Shown here: positions 44,971-56,407 of the stretch, one piece after another
Numbering within the stretch: position 1 is the stretch's first letter
Layout: each line of letters begins with the position of its first letter
From: Epinephelus fuscoguttatus
Lineage: Eukaryota; Chordata; Actinopteri; Perciformes; Serranidae
Direction: 5' to 3'
DNA length: 64,000 nt
NCBI RefSeq assembly: GCF_011397635.1
Contig: NC_064752.1
Coordinates: 4,126,501-4,190,500 of the forward strand
Made by a program: the position numbers and the translations under genes
The notes under the pieces: generated by a model
The model's input: the letters and a program-made list of their open reading frames with translations, nothing else
Database searches by the model: none
What the model was told of the DNA's origin: nothing

Positions 44971-45345
44971 GTAAGAAAGCTAAAGCTTTCTATGTAGCGT
45001 CAGTTTATCAGTGGTAGTTAGCTTGAAGACACCGTTTCACCTGTTCAAACAGTTAGTTAACTAGCTTCATCTCTGCACAGGACACACAGAGTCTTCCTGG
45101 GTCATTTAGAGGTTCACTGTAACTTTGGAGTCGTCTCACAGTCTGTTGTTTAAGAGCTCAAAGGGTGTCCGATAACTTGTGGTTTCATTCCTGCTGGAGA
45201 GTTGTGCTGTATTCTCAGACACAGTTTCATTCTGTCAGACACCTTTGTGTTGATGTTGTGGGGGAAGCTGTAATTCCTGCAGCATGTCATGCTGAGTTTG
45301 TTTGTGGAGCTGAATGATGGTGATGATTAAAGTGAAGAGAGAAGA

Positions 45346-45902
45346 TGTTTAATCACCGTGGACATCAAATTCTGTGTTCGATCAAATATCTGATCAGATA
45401 CAGTGTGTGTGAGTTATATCTTCACTGTGTGAATTATACAATTAATACATCAGAATAATACATTAGATGGATGATAAATGTTTTATTCATGGTGCTCATG
45501 GGAAAACTGACTTAACAACATGGTCCTCAGGATAAAGTCAAATGATCATTAACAGGGAAAAATCACTTATGGCTTGGGATGGCAGGAATTAAACCAAAAG
45601 TTATTGGACACCCTTTGTCAGCTCTTTAAAAGCCTGCATGACAACTCCAAGTTATGATAAACATCAAATAAATAAGGGTGCTGTGTGCTCAAATACTCTG
45701 ACACCAGTTTACAAGCACATTAGATAGTATGGACAATAAAGTTGATTTTGCACACGAAACAGCCACTATTAATGAGTTGCTGTTTTTACAACATGCAAAC
45801 TAAGGGCTCGGTTTCTTCTCTAAACACCGTCAATTAGCTAAGTCAGCTCCTCACAGTCAGCTAATAGCGGCATTTCCTGGTTCGCCATTTTGTTCAGGAA
45901 AA
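45346..45902. other. 5' flank of the Ig membrane gene
   Basis: No gene. The last 60 bases repeat the upstream copy's promoter-like stretch and include TTTCCTGG (ETS-like) and GCCATTTTG shortly before the ATG. No TATA box is visible. Confidence 0.4.
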
Positions 45903-45987
45903 ATGGCACGTCTCCACATTAAAGCTCCAAAGCTCCCGTCTTTGTGTTTCTGTCTGCTGGCTGTGGCTGGAATAATACCTGCACACG
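45903..45987 (+). CDS. Ig-superfamily membrane protein, exon 1 (signal peptide)
   Basis: ATG at 45,903 starts MARLHIKAPK, followed by a hydrophobic LCFCLLAVAG core: a signal peptide of about 26-28 residues. It ends at CACACG|GTAAGA in phase 1, the phase of every other exon of this gene. The next exon lies 9.5 kb downstream. A nonfunctional copy of this exon lies 1 kb upstream. Confidence 0.85.
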
Positions 45988-46824
45988 GTAAGAAAGGTAA
46001 AGCTTTATATGTAACGTCAGTTCATCAGTGGTAGTTAGCTTGAAAACACCGTTTCACCCGTTCAAACCAGGGTAACGTTACCGTTAGTTAACTAGCTTCA
46101 TCTCTGTACAGGACACACAGAGTCTTCCTGGGTCATTTAGATGTTCATCATCATTTTGCAGTTGTCATACGGGCTGTTGTTAAAGAGCTGACAAAGACTT
46201 TCAGAGAGTTGTTTTCCCCAAAAGAGTCGTGTTGATCGTATCAAGGGACTGTGTTCATGTTGTGGGGAAGATCTTATTTACAACAGCGTGTTTCAACAGG
46301 TCGTTTATGTTGCTTGTTCTACACTGCTGTGATAAAGTGGAATAACTCTACTGATTTAGATAGATAGATATCTCTATTGTCACTGTACATGTACAACAAA
46401 ATGAAGATTGCAACTCTCATACACGATGCAGTGAGAGGACAGTAGGTGGAGAGTGTATTCACCACTCAGAGACCAGAGAGACGAGGCAGCTCAGGTTAAA
46501 GTTGTCAAAAACAGACAAACTCTTATAAAGTTGCTGTCATGTGAATCATCTTATTAAAATGTCAGCCTGAATACAGGGTGCAAAATAAACCTTATTGTCC
46601 TCCTGCTAAATGGCTAGTGAATGTTCAGATTTTACCAGCCACTTGATAGATTACCATTGTTTTTTTGGGCTGGTGAGTTAATCAGATCTACCGTCCACAT
46701 ATTTAGCAAACAGCAGCCCTCTGGTTCATTTGATGCTGATCATACTTTTGGAGTCGTCTTACGGCCTCAAAAGGTGTCCAATAACTTTTGGTTCCATTCC
46801 TGCTGGAGAGATGTGCTGTATTTT
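45988..46824 (+). other. Start of intron 1, diverged tandem copy
   Basis: To about 46,130 it matches the upstream duplicate. From 46,200 to 46,745 it has about 540 bases absent upstream, including a GATAGATAGATA tract (46,357-46,372). No gene is recognised. Confidence 0.5.
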
Positions 46825-47235
46825 CCATTCTCGGAACCCATCGGCTGTATTGGGCGTCTGACTTCCGGCAGACGGCGATACAGCCTCTGGGGGTAGACCC
46901 CTGATTTTTTGGCATTCCAGTTTGATTTGGGCGGAGGAGGCGAATTTCCGTTTCCGACTTCTGTTTATATATAAGTAAATATGCTGCACCATTGCAATGG
47001 ATTCAGAGTTTGCAGTGATGCCAATTATGTTCCGCCTCGTTAGTTCACCACACTGAGCGTTTAACCTGGCAACAACTGCAGCTGGCTCAAACGTGATTGG
47101 TCAATATCACGCGGACTACAAACAGCCTACAACCGGAAACCAGGGCTCCTCTGCTCTTCTTCTGGAGGCAAGATCTCCGGGGTTTGCCTACAGACTCTGC
47201 ATTCACTGAATGCAGAGTCTGTATATAGAGACTAG
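46825..47235. mobile_element. 411-bp unclassified insertion with terminal hairpin
   Basis: Flanked by TATTTT on both sides (46,819-46,824 and 47,236-47,241). The upstream duplicate at about 45,210 has the site uninterrupted. It ends in CTAG, about 15 bases after a perfect 14-bp-arm hairpin (47,192-47,220). Terminal inverted repeats are not seen. The hairpin-plus-CTAG end recalls Helitrons, but the 6-bp duplication does not fit. Confidence 0.7.
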
Positions 47236-47734
47236 TATTTTCAGACACAGTTTCATTCTGTCACACACCTTTGTGTTAATGTTGTGGGGGAAGCTGTAAT
47301 TCCTACAGCATGTCTTGTTGAGTTTGTTTGTGGAGCTGAATGATGTTGATGATTAAAGTTAGAGAGAAGAGTAAAAGATGTTTAATCACTGTAGACAACA
47401 AATTCTGTGTTAGATCAAATGTCTTATCAAGTACACTGTGTGTGAGTTATATCTGTATTTTGTTAATTGAAACGAGTAGAAAAAAGTTTGAGAATGGTCA
47501 AGAGATATAAGAAGATTTTATTCCTCAGATTGAAAAAAAAAAAAAAAAGTTTGAGAATGGGCTTTCGGGGCGCTTCTCTGTGTGCGACCCACAGCTGTTT
47601 GCCCAGGCCTGAGGGCCAATCCCATTTCTACCCCTAAATCTTCCACATGGTATTGAGTGTACTCATTTGCGAGATAACCCTTGATGAGGGAAGAGAGAAA
47701 TATTAGGGTAGAGATCTTGAAATGAGACACCATA

Positions 47735-48945
47735 AATTAGAAATAACTTGACTGACACAGCGGCTCAAATGTTTTTATTTTCAGTAATCCTCTCACGCTT
47801 AGAGTACTGTCTCACAAACTGGTCCTTTACCGGTACGACTATACTTAAATCAGCTGAGTCACTTTACAACAGAGCCCTGAAAATATTTCACAAAAAGCCG
47901 TCAACACACCACACCTGTAACATTCTCCGTAAATATGATTTGTTGAGTTTCAGTCACTTAGTTGATTTTAAACGAGCCTGTCTGATGTACAAAACTCTAC
48001 ACGATCTGGCCCCCCTCCGCTGAAAGAATTTATAAAACGTACACACACTCAACCCTCAGCAAAGGTCACTAGAGCAGTTGTTAGAGGAGACTGTGCAGTC
48101 CCTTATAGGCGGACCACTTTCGGCCAGGCTGCCCTATCTGTCATGGGTGGTAGGTTATGGAAAAGCCTGCCACTCACAGCTTATAGCTCCTTTAAAAAAC
48201 ACCTAAAGAACTGGTTATTATCAAACCAGACCTGTACACACTATCTGTAATTATTAGCTGAAATTATTATGAACATAGCCAATTAGATAAAATAATAAGT
48301 CGGGAGATGTAGTCATTATTATTATTATTAGGGTTTATTATTAGTATAGCTTATTAGTCATAATAATCAGGGCAAAGTAATTAATATCACTAGTCATAAT
48401 TATTAGTAACATAGCTCTTATCAGATATAACAATCATCGGGGAGTTATAACTTACTAATTTGTATTACTATCACCATGGCTTTTATAGCCTACTAGGATG
48501 TGTACAGGCAATAGGTATTTTAGGGTGTGTGTGCGTTACATGCTATGTATAAAAACTGTAATTTAGAATTACATTACTGAATGTATACTTGACTGATATT
48601 GAAACATGTTTACTTATTGACTGCTGCACTTTCCTGATATCCAGACCATTGCACTTAGTACTGCCATATGCACTTTATTAAGACTGATTGCACTTTGTTA
48701 TTGTTGTACTTGAGGCATGTCGGCACTTTACTATATGTATCAACTGGATGTATTGCTTTGTCTTGTTTTAAGAATGTGATTATCTGTTTTTATTTATGTT
48801 TTACCTAGGGAACATCTGCTAGGGACAACAGATGGAAATTAGCCAATGGCTACAGTCTGGCATGTTTACATCACTGTATTGCTCGTATGGTGATGTTCAT
48901 TAACTTGCACTGTCCCTCTCAAATAATAAAATTACAAATTACACT
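47735..48945 (+). pseudogene. LINE fragment: reverse transcriptase C-terminal region and 3' UTR
   Basis: 91 codons from 47,748 read 'SRLEYCLTNWSFTGTTILKS' and 'SLYNRALKIFHKKPSTHHT', the thumb region of CR1/L2-like LINEs. The frame then shifts ('RRTTFGQAALSVMGGRLW' is recognisable near 48,110). The 3' part is AT-rich and ends near AATAATAAAATTAC at about 48,920. Confidence 0.8.
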
Positions 48946-50140
48946 TCATGCAAATCAGCGTGGTCGACGTACAGGCATACGTCACGCGTAGTAGCGACGC
49001 AAGATACCAGTAGTCATTCAGGTTTGAAAATGCCGGCTCCAGTGCTTGTGTTGTGGCATGTGCTATGGTTATTCTTCTCCGTCTGATGAATCAGCGGAGA
49101 AGAAATGCTGAAAACAGGAGGCCCCTACGACGTCTTCTAGTTCTGATCGAATTTTGTTTGGGTAAGTCGATTTGTTTATATATTTTAACGCTGTGTTGCT
49201 GATGAGTTTACGCTAGTCCAACCATCTGCTTGTATAGCCTACATTCCGATTGTACAGTAACAAATTGTACTTCACAAGGTGTTCTGGGAAATTTCATCTT
49301 CCACTTCGTTGAAAGTGTGGGTCAGGGCTCCCTTGGAATCTAGGGCTGGTTTTTAAGTGTTGGAAACCACTTCCACTACCTCAAGTCTTTTTGGACACCC
49401 CTAGCCTAAACGTGACCGTGTAACAGAGTTTGTATTGCATGTGATTCCACTTGCTGTTATTACTGTAATATTGTAGTCATGCACTTATGTGGTTATGCCT
49501 GGTTTGTTGACTCAAGGGCGCCCTCCCTGAGTTAGTAGATATAAGCCACTGAAGGCGCTAAAGCATTGCATGTCCATGAGAGATGTGCCCGAGGTGAGTT
49601 GTCAAGCATAGCGCTGTGAACAAATGTTGTGTATTTATGTCTGCATGTTCACCAAATGAACACATATTCACTGTGAGTAATGTAACTGGAGTGAGTTACT
49701 TGTGGGTTGCTGTACTTGTTGAGTGATACAGCATTCAGATTGCGACTAAATTCACTTTGTGAGACAGCAAGCTAGTTAGCTTAATGCTAAACTAATGTGC
49801 TGTTCTTTTGTAGCATGCTGTGTGAGCTGCCTGAGCGAGCCAAATGCATTACTGACCAGTGCATACCCTGTTTTAATCCAGAGATTAAATGACGGTGTAA
49901 AAGGACAACGAGCCTCCTCATTATTCACACTACACAACGCAGATTCCGAAGGTTGCTTTCCAGCAGTTACAGGGAGGCATAACTGAGTTCGCTTACAAAC
50001 GCACACAACCAAGTGCATGTGGGTAGGGGAAGTGTGGGTGTTGGGACAGGCCCTAAGAGTGATTTGTTTTGTTTTGTATGTTTTTCTATGTTCTTTTTTT
50101 ACCTATGTGGAGCACAGTTTGAGATGACAGCCGAGTAAGC
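48946..50140 (+). other. Unassigned sequence before LINE copy C
   Basis: Includes a CpG-richer patch (48,960-49,160) followed by a GTAAGT donor-like site at 49,165 and a short open frame at 49,795-49,986 after a TTTTGTAG acceptor-like site. No homology is recognised. It may be the 5' part of a transposable element with exons or part of the LINE 5' UTR. Confidence 0.35.
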
Positions 50141-50825
50141 ATGCAAACCATGGGGACACAATTGATCGCGCTTCTATATGTGATTATGATTTATCTTAAC
50201 TTCCTCGGCGTTGGAGTAGAGGGACTTTATGGTGTCTCTGGAAGCCGTCTCAGCTGCGTTACACTCACTCACGAGTTTCTCTTATCAATACGCGTGGCCA
50301 AAGGAGAAGTCCCCACGAACATTCCTGGGGAGCTGCATGGAAAGCGCTGTCCAGATCACAAGCCTTCCCGACGGAAAAGGGGGAAAAGAGGAGGAATATG
50401 ACGGTGACTCAAAACCATGAGCCTTGACAGTCGCTGCAGGCTTCCTCCATTGCCTACTGTCCTGCTATCCAACGTGCAGTCTATTAGAAATAAGATAGAT
50501 GAGCTGGAAGCGTGGGCTGGAATCAAGGCAGAAATTAAGGAAACGCGTGTTCTTGCTTTTACTGAAACGTGGTTCTCTGACCCAGACTGTGAAGAGGACT
50601 TATCACTCAGAAGGTTTGGTTGCCCGCTTGGGTTGGACCGCTCACCAGAGATCACAGGAAAATCAAAAGGCGGGGGAGTCTACATTAACCACAGGTACTG
50701 TAACACTGCTATTGTGCAAGGGAGGATATGCTCTTGTGATATTGAACTCCTTTCAATCTCTCTCCGTCCATACTATCTGCCTCGAGAATTCCAGCAGCTG
50801 TTTTTTACTAATGTTTACATTCTCC
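50141..50825 (+). pseudogene. LINE copy C (CR1/L2-like): N-terminal endonuclease
   Basis: The frame from 50,417 reads 'PPLPTVLLSNVQSIRNKIDE', 'VLAFTETWFSD' (with the catalytic Glu), 'GKSKGGGVYINHRYCNTAIV' and 'DIELLSISLRPYYLPREF'. This is the half of the endonuclease missing in copies A and B. It is cut at about 50,825 by other repeats. Confidence 0.88.
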
Positions 50826-51810
50826 CATGGGCTGCAGCCTGGAGCCTCTTGTCTCATGGCTCTCGTCTCGTGACCTCTCGTGTCATGTCATGGGCATGTA
50901 CAACAGCAAGTCTACAGGGTCAAAAATCCAAATTCACGATATCTTTCAAAGATGGCGTTACCATGGTTACAACATTTAAAAAAATATAATGTTTAAACTC
51001 TTAAATGTACAATTTTAACCTTCCGGATAGTTTGTAACGTTACATTTGAGATGTAAGATGTGTCCTTTGGGTGAACACATGCATCTTTATTTGAAGAAAC
51101 GTTAGCGTTTACTGGTTATTATTACCAGGTATTCACACTGTGCTTTTAACAGAATTCACTTGTTGCTAAGTAAAATCACTTTGTGTCTGCAACAAAAAAA
51201 AATCTTAACACCATGCACATGCATATGCTTTTGTTTTGTTATTGCTATACCCACAGGTTATGTTGGACATGGGAGGTTGGGAGAGCTCCGGGGGATTTAT
51301 TTTGAGGATCCCCACCCTGGATTTTGCAGCTCGTTCTGCCAGCTGCAGCCTGGATTCTTGATTAAACTAATAAAAAAGCTGCACTCTTTAAAAGACTTGT
51401 TTTATTTATATATTCTATATATGTATTATATATTCCTTTCACACATCACAGGGAAATTGTTACGACAAGTGTGTATCCTGTGGTGTGAATGTGTGTGCAT
51501 GTTCACTTTCCACAGAGCCAGCAAGCTGAGACACACAATAACACTGAGGCAAGGCGAGGCAAGTTTATTTGTATAACATACGTCAGACAAAATGCAGCTC
51601 AAAGTGCTTTACATGAAAAAGAAAATAAAATGATTTTAAGAAAAGGACAACATGTAAAAGCAATGGTACATCAAAGAGGATTCAATACTATGTTTAAAAC
51701 AACTTTTCCACCAGTATTCCTAAAATACGTTACAAAATACAACATGTTTAAAACAACTATATTGTCAGACGCAAGCTTTTATTCTGAATTTAGAAGCTCA
51801 AGGAGCGTGG
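50826..51810. other. Repeats interrupting LINE copy C (first interruption)
   Basis: No gene. The right part (51,536-51,800) begins GGCAAGTTTATTTGTATAAC and GCTCAAAGTGCTTTACATG, a common fish retroelement 3' end read in reverse. The left part is unassigned. Confidence 0.5.
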
Positions 51811-52349
51811 CTTCTTTATCACCAGAGGAGAGGTTATGATACACTCATGTTCAGGCGTCTTAAATGTACAGAGAAGGAGGTTAAGACTTTGTCTCATCTT
51901 TGCAAGCATGTTTTGACTGTACCAACTTGGAGTGTTTCTCTGACGCTTGCCAGGATATTGACGAGCTGTGTGACACTGTGTCCTCCTATATCTCTTTTCG
52001 TGAGGAATTAGGTATCTTAAATAAAAAGGTTGTTACGTACCCAAATAACAAATTGTGGATTACTAAAGACCTCAAATCTGTTCTCAACAAAAAGAAAAAA
52101 AATCTTCTATACAGGGAATCCTCATAAGCTGACAGACGTTTCCAGAGAAGTTAAGTGTACAATAGTTAGGGCAAAAATGAACTATAGGAGAAAAATTGAA
52201 GCACAGTATAATAACGGTGACCTCAGAGAAGCCTGGCGTAGAATCATATGTATCGCCTCAATCAACCTGTCTCCACACGAGACCAAGCAAACTATTAAGG
52301 TTGAGGGAGTGGATGACAAGAATTTGCCAATTCCTTTTTTTCACGATTT
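51811..52349 (+). pseudogene. LINE copy C: endonuclease-RT linker
   Basis: The frames give 'QACFDCTNLECFSDACQDI', 'YPNNKLWITKDLKSVLN', then after a frameshift 'EVKCTIVRAKMNYRRKIEAQ' and 'GDLREAWRRI'. The order matches the linker of CR1/L2 elements in copies A and B. Confidence 0.85.
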
Positions 52350-52794
52350 GAAAGGCCTCATATCAAATCAGCTTTATTTATATGGCACTTTTCATACAAC
52401 AGTAACACAAAGTGCCTCACAGAGGTTAAAAACAACAAAGATCCAAACAGAAAACAAAAAGAAAAGAGAAAACCCAACCCTCCCACCCAACAAAAAGCTA
52501 TTTAGCTCATAAAATTGAGTTAGTAGCTAGGTAAGAATGATCTAAAACAGAGACATAAAATGCATCAAAACTAAAACCTATAGGCTAACTAAAATAACAA
52601 AAGATAAAGGTTAAATGAGATAAGAATGTAAAAAGAGGAAGGGTAAGAATATAAAAAATAAATAAAAAATAGATAAAAGATGGATAAATCGGTTATAAGA
52701 GGAATTTAAAATAGATAAATAAAGAGATCAGTTAAAAGCCTGATTAAAAAGATGAGTCTTGAGCCTCTTTTTAAAAACATCAACATCATACTTC
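52350..52794 (-). mobile_element. LINE 3'-end insertion in copy C (second interruption)
   Basis: On the minus strand it encodes 'DVFKKRLKTHLFNQAF', a conserved LINE ORF2 C-terminal phrase, followed by an A/T-rich 3' UTR and the AAAGTGCCATATAAATAAAG tail at the low-coordinate end. Confidence 0.75.
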
Positions 52795-53189
52795 CGCAGT
52801 GTCCTCCAACTGAGAGACTCCTTGGCATCCTGTGAAGATATTGCCATATCCAAGGAATATGTCACAGCCCTCTTTAAGAAAACAAACATGAGGAAAGCTG
52901 CTGGCCCTGACAGGACCTGTGGGCGCCGATCAGTTACGCGGAATATTCTCCTTCTCTTTCAGTTGTGTGCTGACAACTGTAAACTGCCCTCTGTCTGGAA
53001 AAAAACATCTATAATAACTCCCATTCCAAAATCCAAAAACCCAAGAGAATTAAATGAGTTTAGGGGTATTGCACTTACATCACTCGAGATGAAATGTTTG
53101 AAAAAATTTTAAAAGAAGAAATCACATCCCATGTTCTAAGCAAACTTGATCCCCTACAGTTTGCATGCCAAGCAGGCAAAGGGGTAGAT
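52795..53189 (+). pseudogene. LINE copy C: reverse transcriptase fingers
   Basis: The frame reads 'TNMRKAAGPDRTCGR', 'LPSVWKKTSIITPIPKSKNP' and 'ELNEFRGIALTSLEMKCLKK', with 'LDPLQFACQAGKGVDD' after a frameshift at about 53,100. It is interrupted again at 53,190. Confidence 0.85.
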
Positions 53190-53531
53190 GATTTAGAATT
53201 TACATACTTTATTAATCCCCCTGAGGGGAAATTCAATTTTGTCCCTCTGTTGTCAATTACACACAGGTCCGAAATACACACACATGCACAAAGAGGACTT
53301 ATACACGCACTAAGTGGAGAGATGTCAGAGTGAGGGGGCTGTCTTGGTCAGGCGCCCATAGCAGTTGGGGGGTCCAGTGCCTTGCTCAAGGGCACTCCTG
53401 CAGTGCCCAGGAGGTGAACTGGCACCTCTCCAGCCACCAGTCCACGCTCCGCATTTGGTCCGGAGGGGGACTTGAACCAGCAACCCTCCAGTTCCCAACC
53501 CAAGTCCCTATGGACTGAGCTACTGCCGCCC
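53190..53531 (-). mobile_element. tRNA-derived SINE with CR1/L2-type tail (third interruption)
   Basis: Read on the minus strand it starts with a tRNA-like head (A box TAGCTCAGTCC, B box GGTTCAAGTCC). It has a body with GGAGAGGTGCCAGTTC and ends TTTCCCCTCAGGGGGATTAA near 53,215. The tail matches the 3' ends of the CR1/L2 LINEs here, implying mobilisation by that machinery. Confidence 0.88.
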
Positions 53532-53540
53532 CCAAACGTT

Positions 53541-53612
53541 TGACCCCGACATGATTTGAACACGCAACCTTCTGATCTGGAGTCAGACACGCTACCGTTG
53601 CACCACGAGGTG
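53541..53612 (-). tRNA. tRNA-Trp(CCA)-like sequence, possibly a pseudogene
   Basis: 72 nt on the minus strand with anticodon CCA in the context GACTCCAGATC (53,578-53,580), B box GGTTGCGTGTTCAAATC and a 3' GGGGTCA. It closely matches vertebrate tRNA-Trp as I know it. Differences are mainly CG-to-TG type changes in the D and T stems, and the first acceptor base is C where G is expected, leaving the first pair unmatched. It sits between a SINE and LINE debris. It could be a decayed gene copy. Confidence 0.72.
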
Positions 53613-54052
53613 CCAAACTGTTTATCCTGGACAGAGTGTATAAGCGCTTTGAAAATCTAAAACCTTTGCAAGAGTCTTATTTGCTGACTTGCTCCTCAGC
53701 TTTTGATAAAATGCAACCCCACTTATTGATTAATCATCTTGCCTCCCATTTTCAGCTACCTGACCAGCTTTTATTGCTGATTTTAAACTTTTTGACTGAC
53801 AGACCACAACAGGTTTTAATAAATGGCGTAAAGTCCGTCACCCCAGGGTCACCCCAGGGTTGTGTCCTTTCTCCCCTGCTTTTCATCTTGTACACACATC
53901 GCTGCAGGTCTACAACAGAAGGCAAATTCTCAGATGATACTGCACTTTTATCATTACCTTCAGGACTCGGAGCCTTGCACAGTGAATTTACTGTATTGCC
54001 CTCAGGCCATCATTTCAAAGCTACTCTCACAAAAACGAACAGCTACTCAATA
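53613..54052 (+). pseudogene. LINE copy C: reverse transcriptase palm
   Basis: The frame from 53,636 contains 'SSAFDKMQPHLLINHLASHF' (first catalytic Asp), 'SPQGCVLSPLLFILYT' and 'GKFSDDTALLSL' (active site DD). A fourth repeat interrupts it after 54,050. The four pieces (50,417; 51,811; 52,795; 53,613) form one element of about 2 kb. Confidence 0.88.
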
Positions 54053-54054
54053 AT

Positions 54055-54860
54055 TATAATAATATATTTTATTTGTAAGCGCTGACAAATGCTCAAAGAC
54101 ACTTTACAGTTTTTTAAAAATCATAAAATAGAGCTAAGTCAGAATAAAAAAACAGCAATAAACAGTATAAAACATAAACTTATACATTAAAAGCTGATTT
54201 AAAAAGGTGAGTTTTGAGCATGGTCTTGAATATTGGGAGGTGTGTGCAGATATGCATGGGTTTGGGGAGTGAGTTCCAGAGGGATTCTTGGTCCGTGCAG
54301 GCAGTGAGACGAAATTTCCTTCGGATGAGCAGAGGTCGCGGGAGGGGGTGTGGTGGTGGAGTAGGTGTGTGAGGTAGGAGGGGGCCTGGTTGTTGAGCAC
54401 TTTGTATGTGAGGAGGAGGATTTTGAACTGTCTGCGATGTGTGATGGGGAGCTAGTGTGGGTTTTGGAGGACGGGGGTGATGTGGTCTCGGGAGCGGGAT
54501 GTACTGAAGTTTATTTAGGAGTTTGGATGATGTTCCATAGAGAATGCTGTTGCAGTCGTCAATTCTGGATGTGATAAAGACATGGATGAGAGTTTCAGCA
54601 GCAGAGGGGGAGAGTTATGGGCAAGCTATATTTTTTAGGTGGAAGAAGGCAGTACTGGTGTTGTGATTGATGTGGTGGTCAAACCTTAGCTGGCTGTCGA
54701 AGATGATTCCTAGGTTGCGAGTGTGTGGTGAGGGAGACACAGTGCAGTTATTGAAGGTGAGGCAACAATTTGGCTTTTGATGTCAAGATACATAGGTTTT
54801 TTTATTGGCTGTACTTAAAAAAAAGTTAGAGATTTGGGCCAAACGGGGGGTTCCCAGTAG
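54055..54860 (-). mobile_element. LINE 3'-end fragment, minus strand (fourth interruption)
   Basis: The minus strand encodes 'HVFITSRIDDCNSILYG' near 54,575 and, after frameshifts, 'FKTMLKTHLFKSAF' near 54,205. It then ends in a TGTAAAGTGTCTTTGAGC tail and ATT-rich repeats at 54,055. It is the same family type as the insertion at 52,350-52,794 but a longer fragment. Confidence 0.8.
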
Positions 54861-54867
54861 TGATGTG

Positions 54868-55312
54868 TCGTTCGCAAGCGAGCTAAGAGCCAATTCTTTG
54901 TAGCCAGCGAGAAGAACCGACACCCATCAGGGAGAGCTCTCAGCTCTGCTGAGAATCCATGCAGGCAGGGGCAGGGCTTTATTTTGATGGGTACAGCATG
55001 GTGAGCTGAGCTGAGTGCAGAATTAGTGAAATGAAAATATCCATCAGGACAGGGTCAACAACAAACCTGCACAGATATCTAAGAACTGCCCTCCTGTCCT
55101 TGCAGCTGGAGGAGAGAGAGCACTGTGGATTTTATATTGTAATGAAAAAAAAATTAGGCTTTTATGAAAACACTGAATGAAAATTTGCTCACCAACATAA
55201 AAACCTTTCATAATTGCTAATTTAGGCTAGAATAGAAGGCTCCAATTGATACTAAATGAAGAGCCATTTGGGAGCTGAAAAGAGCCAGACTTCTCATCAC
55301 TAGTCTTTGAGC
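54868..55312. mobile_element. hAT-like MITE
   Basis: Ends resemble TAGTGATG...CATCACTA and the interior near both ends contains AGAGCC motifs (about 54,887 and 55,260). No transposase is present, and no clean 8-bp duplication could be identified. Confidence 0.55.
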
Positions 55313-55496
55313 ACAGTACTGAAGAAAAGACAGATGATGCAACAGACTGTCTGCACCTCCTGGAGCAGTTCACCACTGGGGGACAAACAAGAGCTTTTGT
55401 CAAACAGGGGTCAACAAATAGCTGCAGACAGAGGATGTAACCTGACCTGACTTTCTGTGTTTTAACATAATGATTAAAATATGCTTCATCTTTCAG

Positions 55497-55850
55497 GGTC
55501 AGGTGACGTCACAGTGGTCGTCAAAGAAGGGAGTGATGCTGTGTTACCCTGTTCCCTCAGCACCAAGGAGAGCATTTCAGCAAAGCTCTTTGACTGGAGG
55601 AAAGCTGCTCAGAAAGATGGAAAAAAGAAGGAGGTGTTCTTTTATGATGCAGGCAGCCATTACAACAACAACGGCCGTGATGGTCAGAGTGAGCAGTTCA
55701 AAGGTCGAGTCTCTCATTTTCCAGAAGAACTGAAACATGGCAACGCCTCCATCATCATCAGAAATACGACAGTGACTGACAGTGGAGACTACACCTGTGA
55801 TTTTCCACGTCTTCAGCCACGTCAAACATTCCACATTGAGCTTGTTGTTG
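55497..55850 (+). CDS. Ig-superfamily membrane protein, exon 2 (V-set domain)
   Basis: Acceptor TTTCAG at 55,491-55,496 and donor GTGAGT at 55,851; 354 bases, phase 1 to 1. It encodes 'DVTVVVKEGSDAVLPCSLS' (first Cys), 'FDWRKAAQKDG' (core Trp) and 'TDSGDYTCDF' (D-x-G-x-Y-x-C, second Cys), then 'TFHIELVV'. This is a complete V-set domain of about 115 residues with a sequon NAS and another at NTT. The open frame continues past the donor, but the splice fit to exon 3 is better. Confidence 0.93.
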
Positions 55851-56407
55851 GTGAGTACTTTAATGAAACAGTTAAAGATCTCCAGCTGTTATTTTAGGTT
55901 TGACCCCAGCTGTTCTTCTTTGTTCATTCAGTCGTCTGTTTAAGTCACTGACGATGAGTTACACCATTTGACTTTAAGTACATATCCAATATGTTGATGA
56001 AACATGTGAATAATTAATATTATATATATTAATATTATGTTATGTTGAGACTCAGTTTTAGAATCAACTCTGTGACATTTTCTGAGATGTTATTAGGATA
56101 AAATGACCTGGTAATAATCCTGCAGTCAGTCGGGGACATTTACTTTGTTGGTTAATGTGACTGATACACAAGCACTTGAAGCAGCAGCAGTCTGACCTCT
56201 TGTACTGATGGAAGCAGTGATAATTACACAAGGGGTCGTTACACATCTGTTTACGTTTTTGTTCACCGATTTGAATCATAATTTGATTCTAAAATGATAA
56301 ATTGAGTTGAATTTAAAAGGATGTGAGACTGTTGATATTCTCTACTTTCTTACGCCTTTGCGCCAGCAATAGATTTGTTCTTTCTGTCACGGTGACCTCA
56401 CAAAACA
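55851..56407 (+). other. Intron 2, 5' part
   Basis: AT-rich intron sequence with no recognised element. Confidence 0.5.

Larger units (their letters stand above)
44641..45345 (+). repeat. Upstream copy of the Ig gene promoter/first-exon region
   Basis: A diverged tandem copy of the region around the real exon 1. AGTCAGCCAATAGCGGCA at about 44,648 parallels AGTCAGCTAATAGCGGCA at about 45,856. The exon-like part and following intron (to about 45,080) match 45,903-46,130, and 45,120-45,340 matches 46,745-46,820 plus 47,236-47,370. The upstream copy has a CCAAT box where the downstream copy has CTAAT. Confidence 0.8.

Noticed and set aside
49795..49986. 63-codon frame after an acceptor-like site as an extra exon of the Ig gene
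   Set aside because: Frame ends in a stop without a donor in suitable phase and shows no Ig or linker features; exon 1 joins exon 2 perfectly without it.
55851..55897. Read-through of the V-set exon to a stop at 55,897
   Set aside because: A strong GTGAGT donor at 55,851 and phase-compatible downstream exons make splicing the better model, although a secreted read-through form cannot be excluded.
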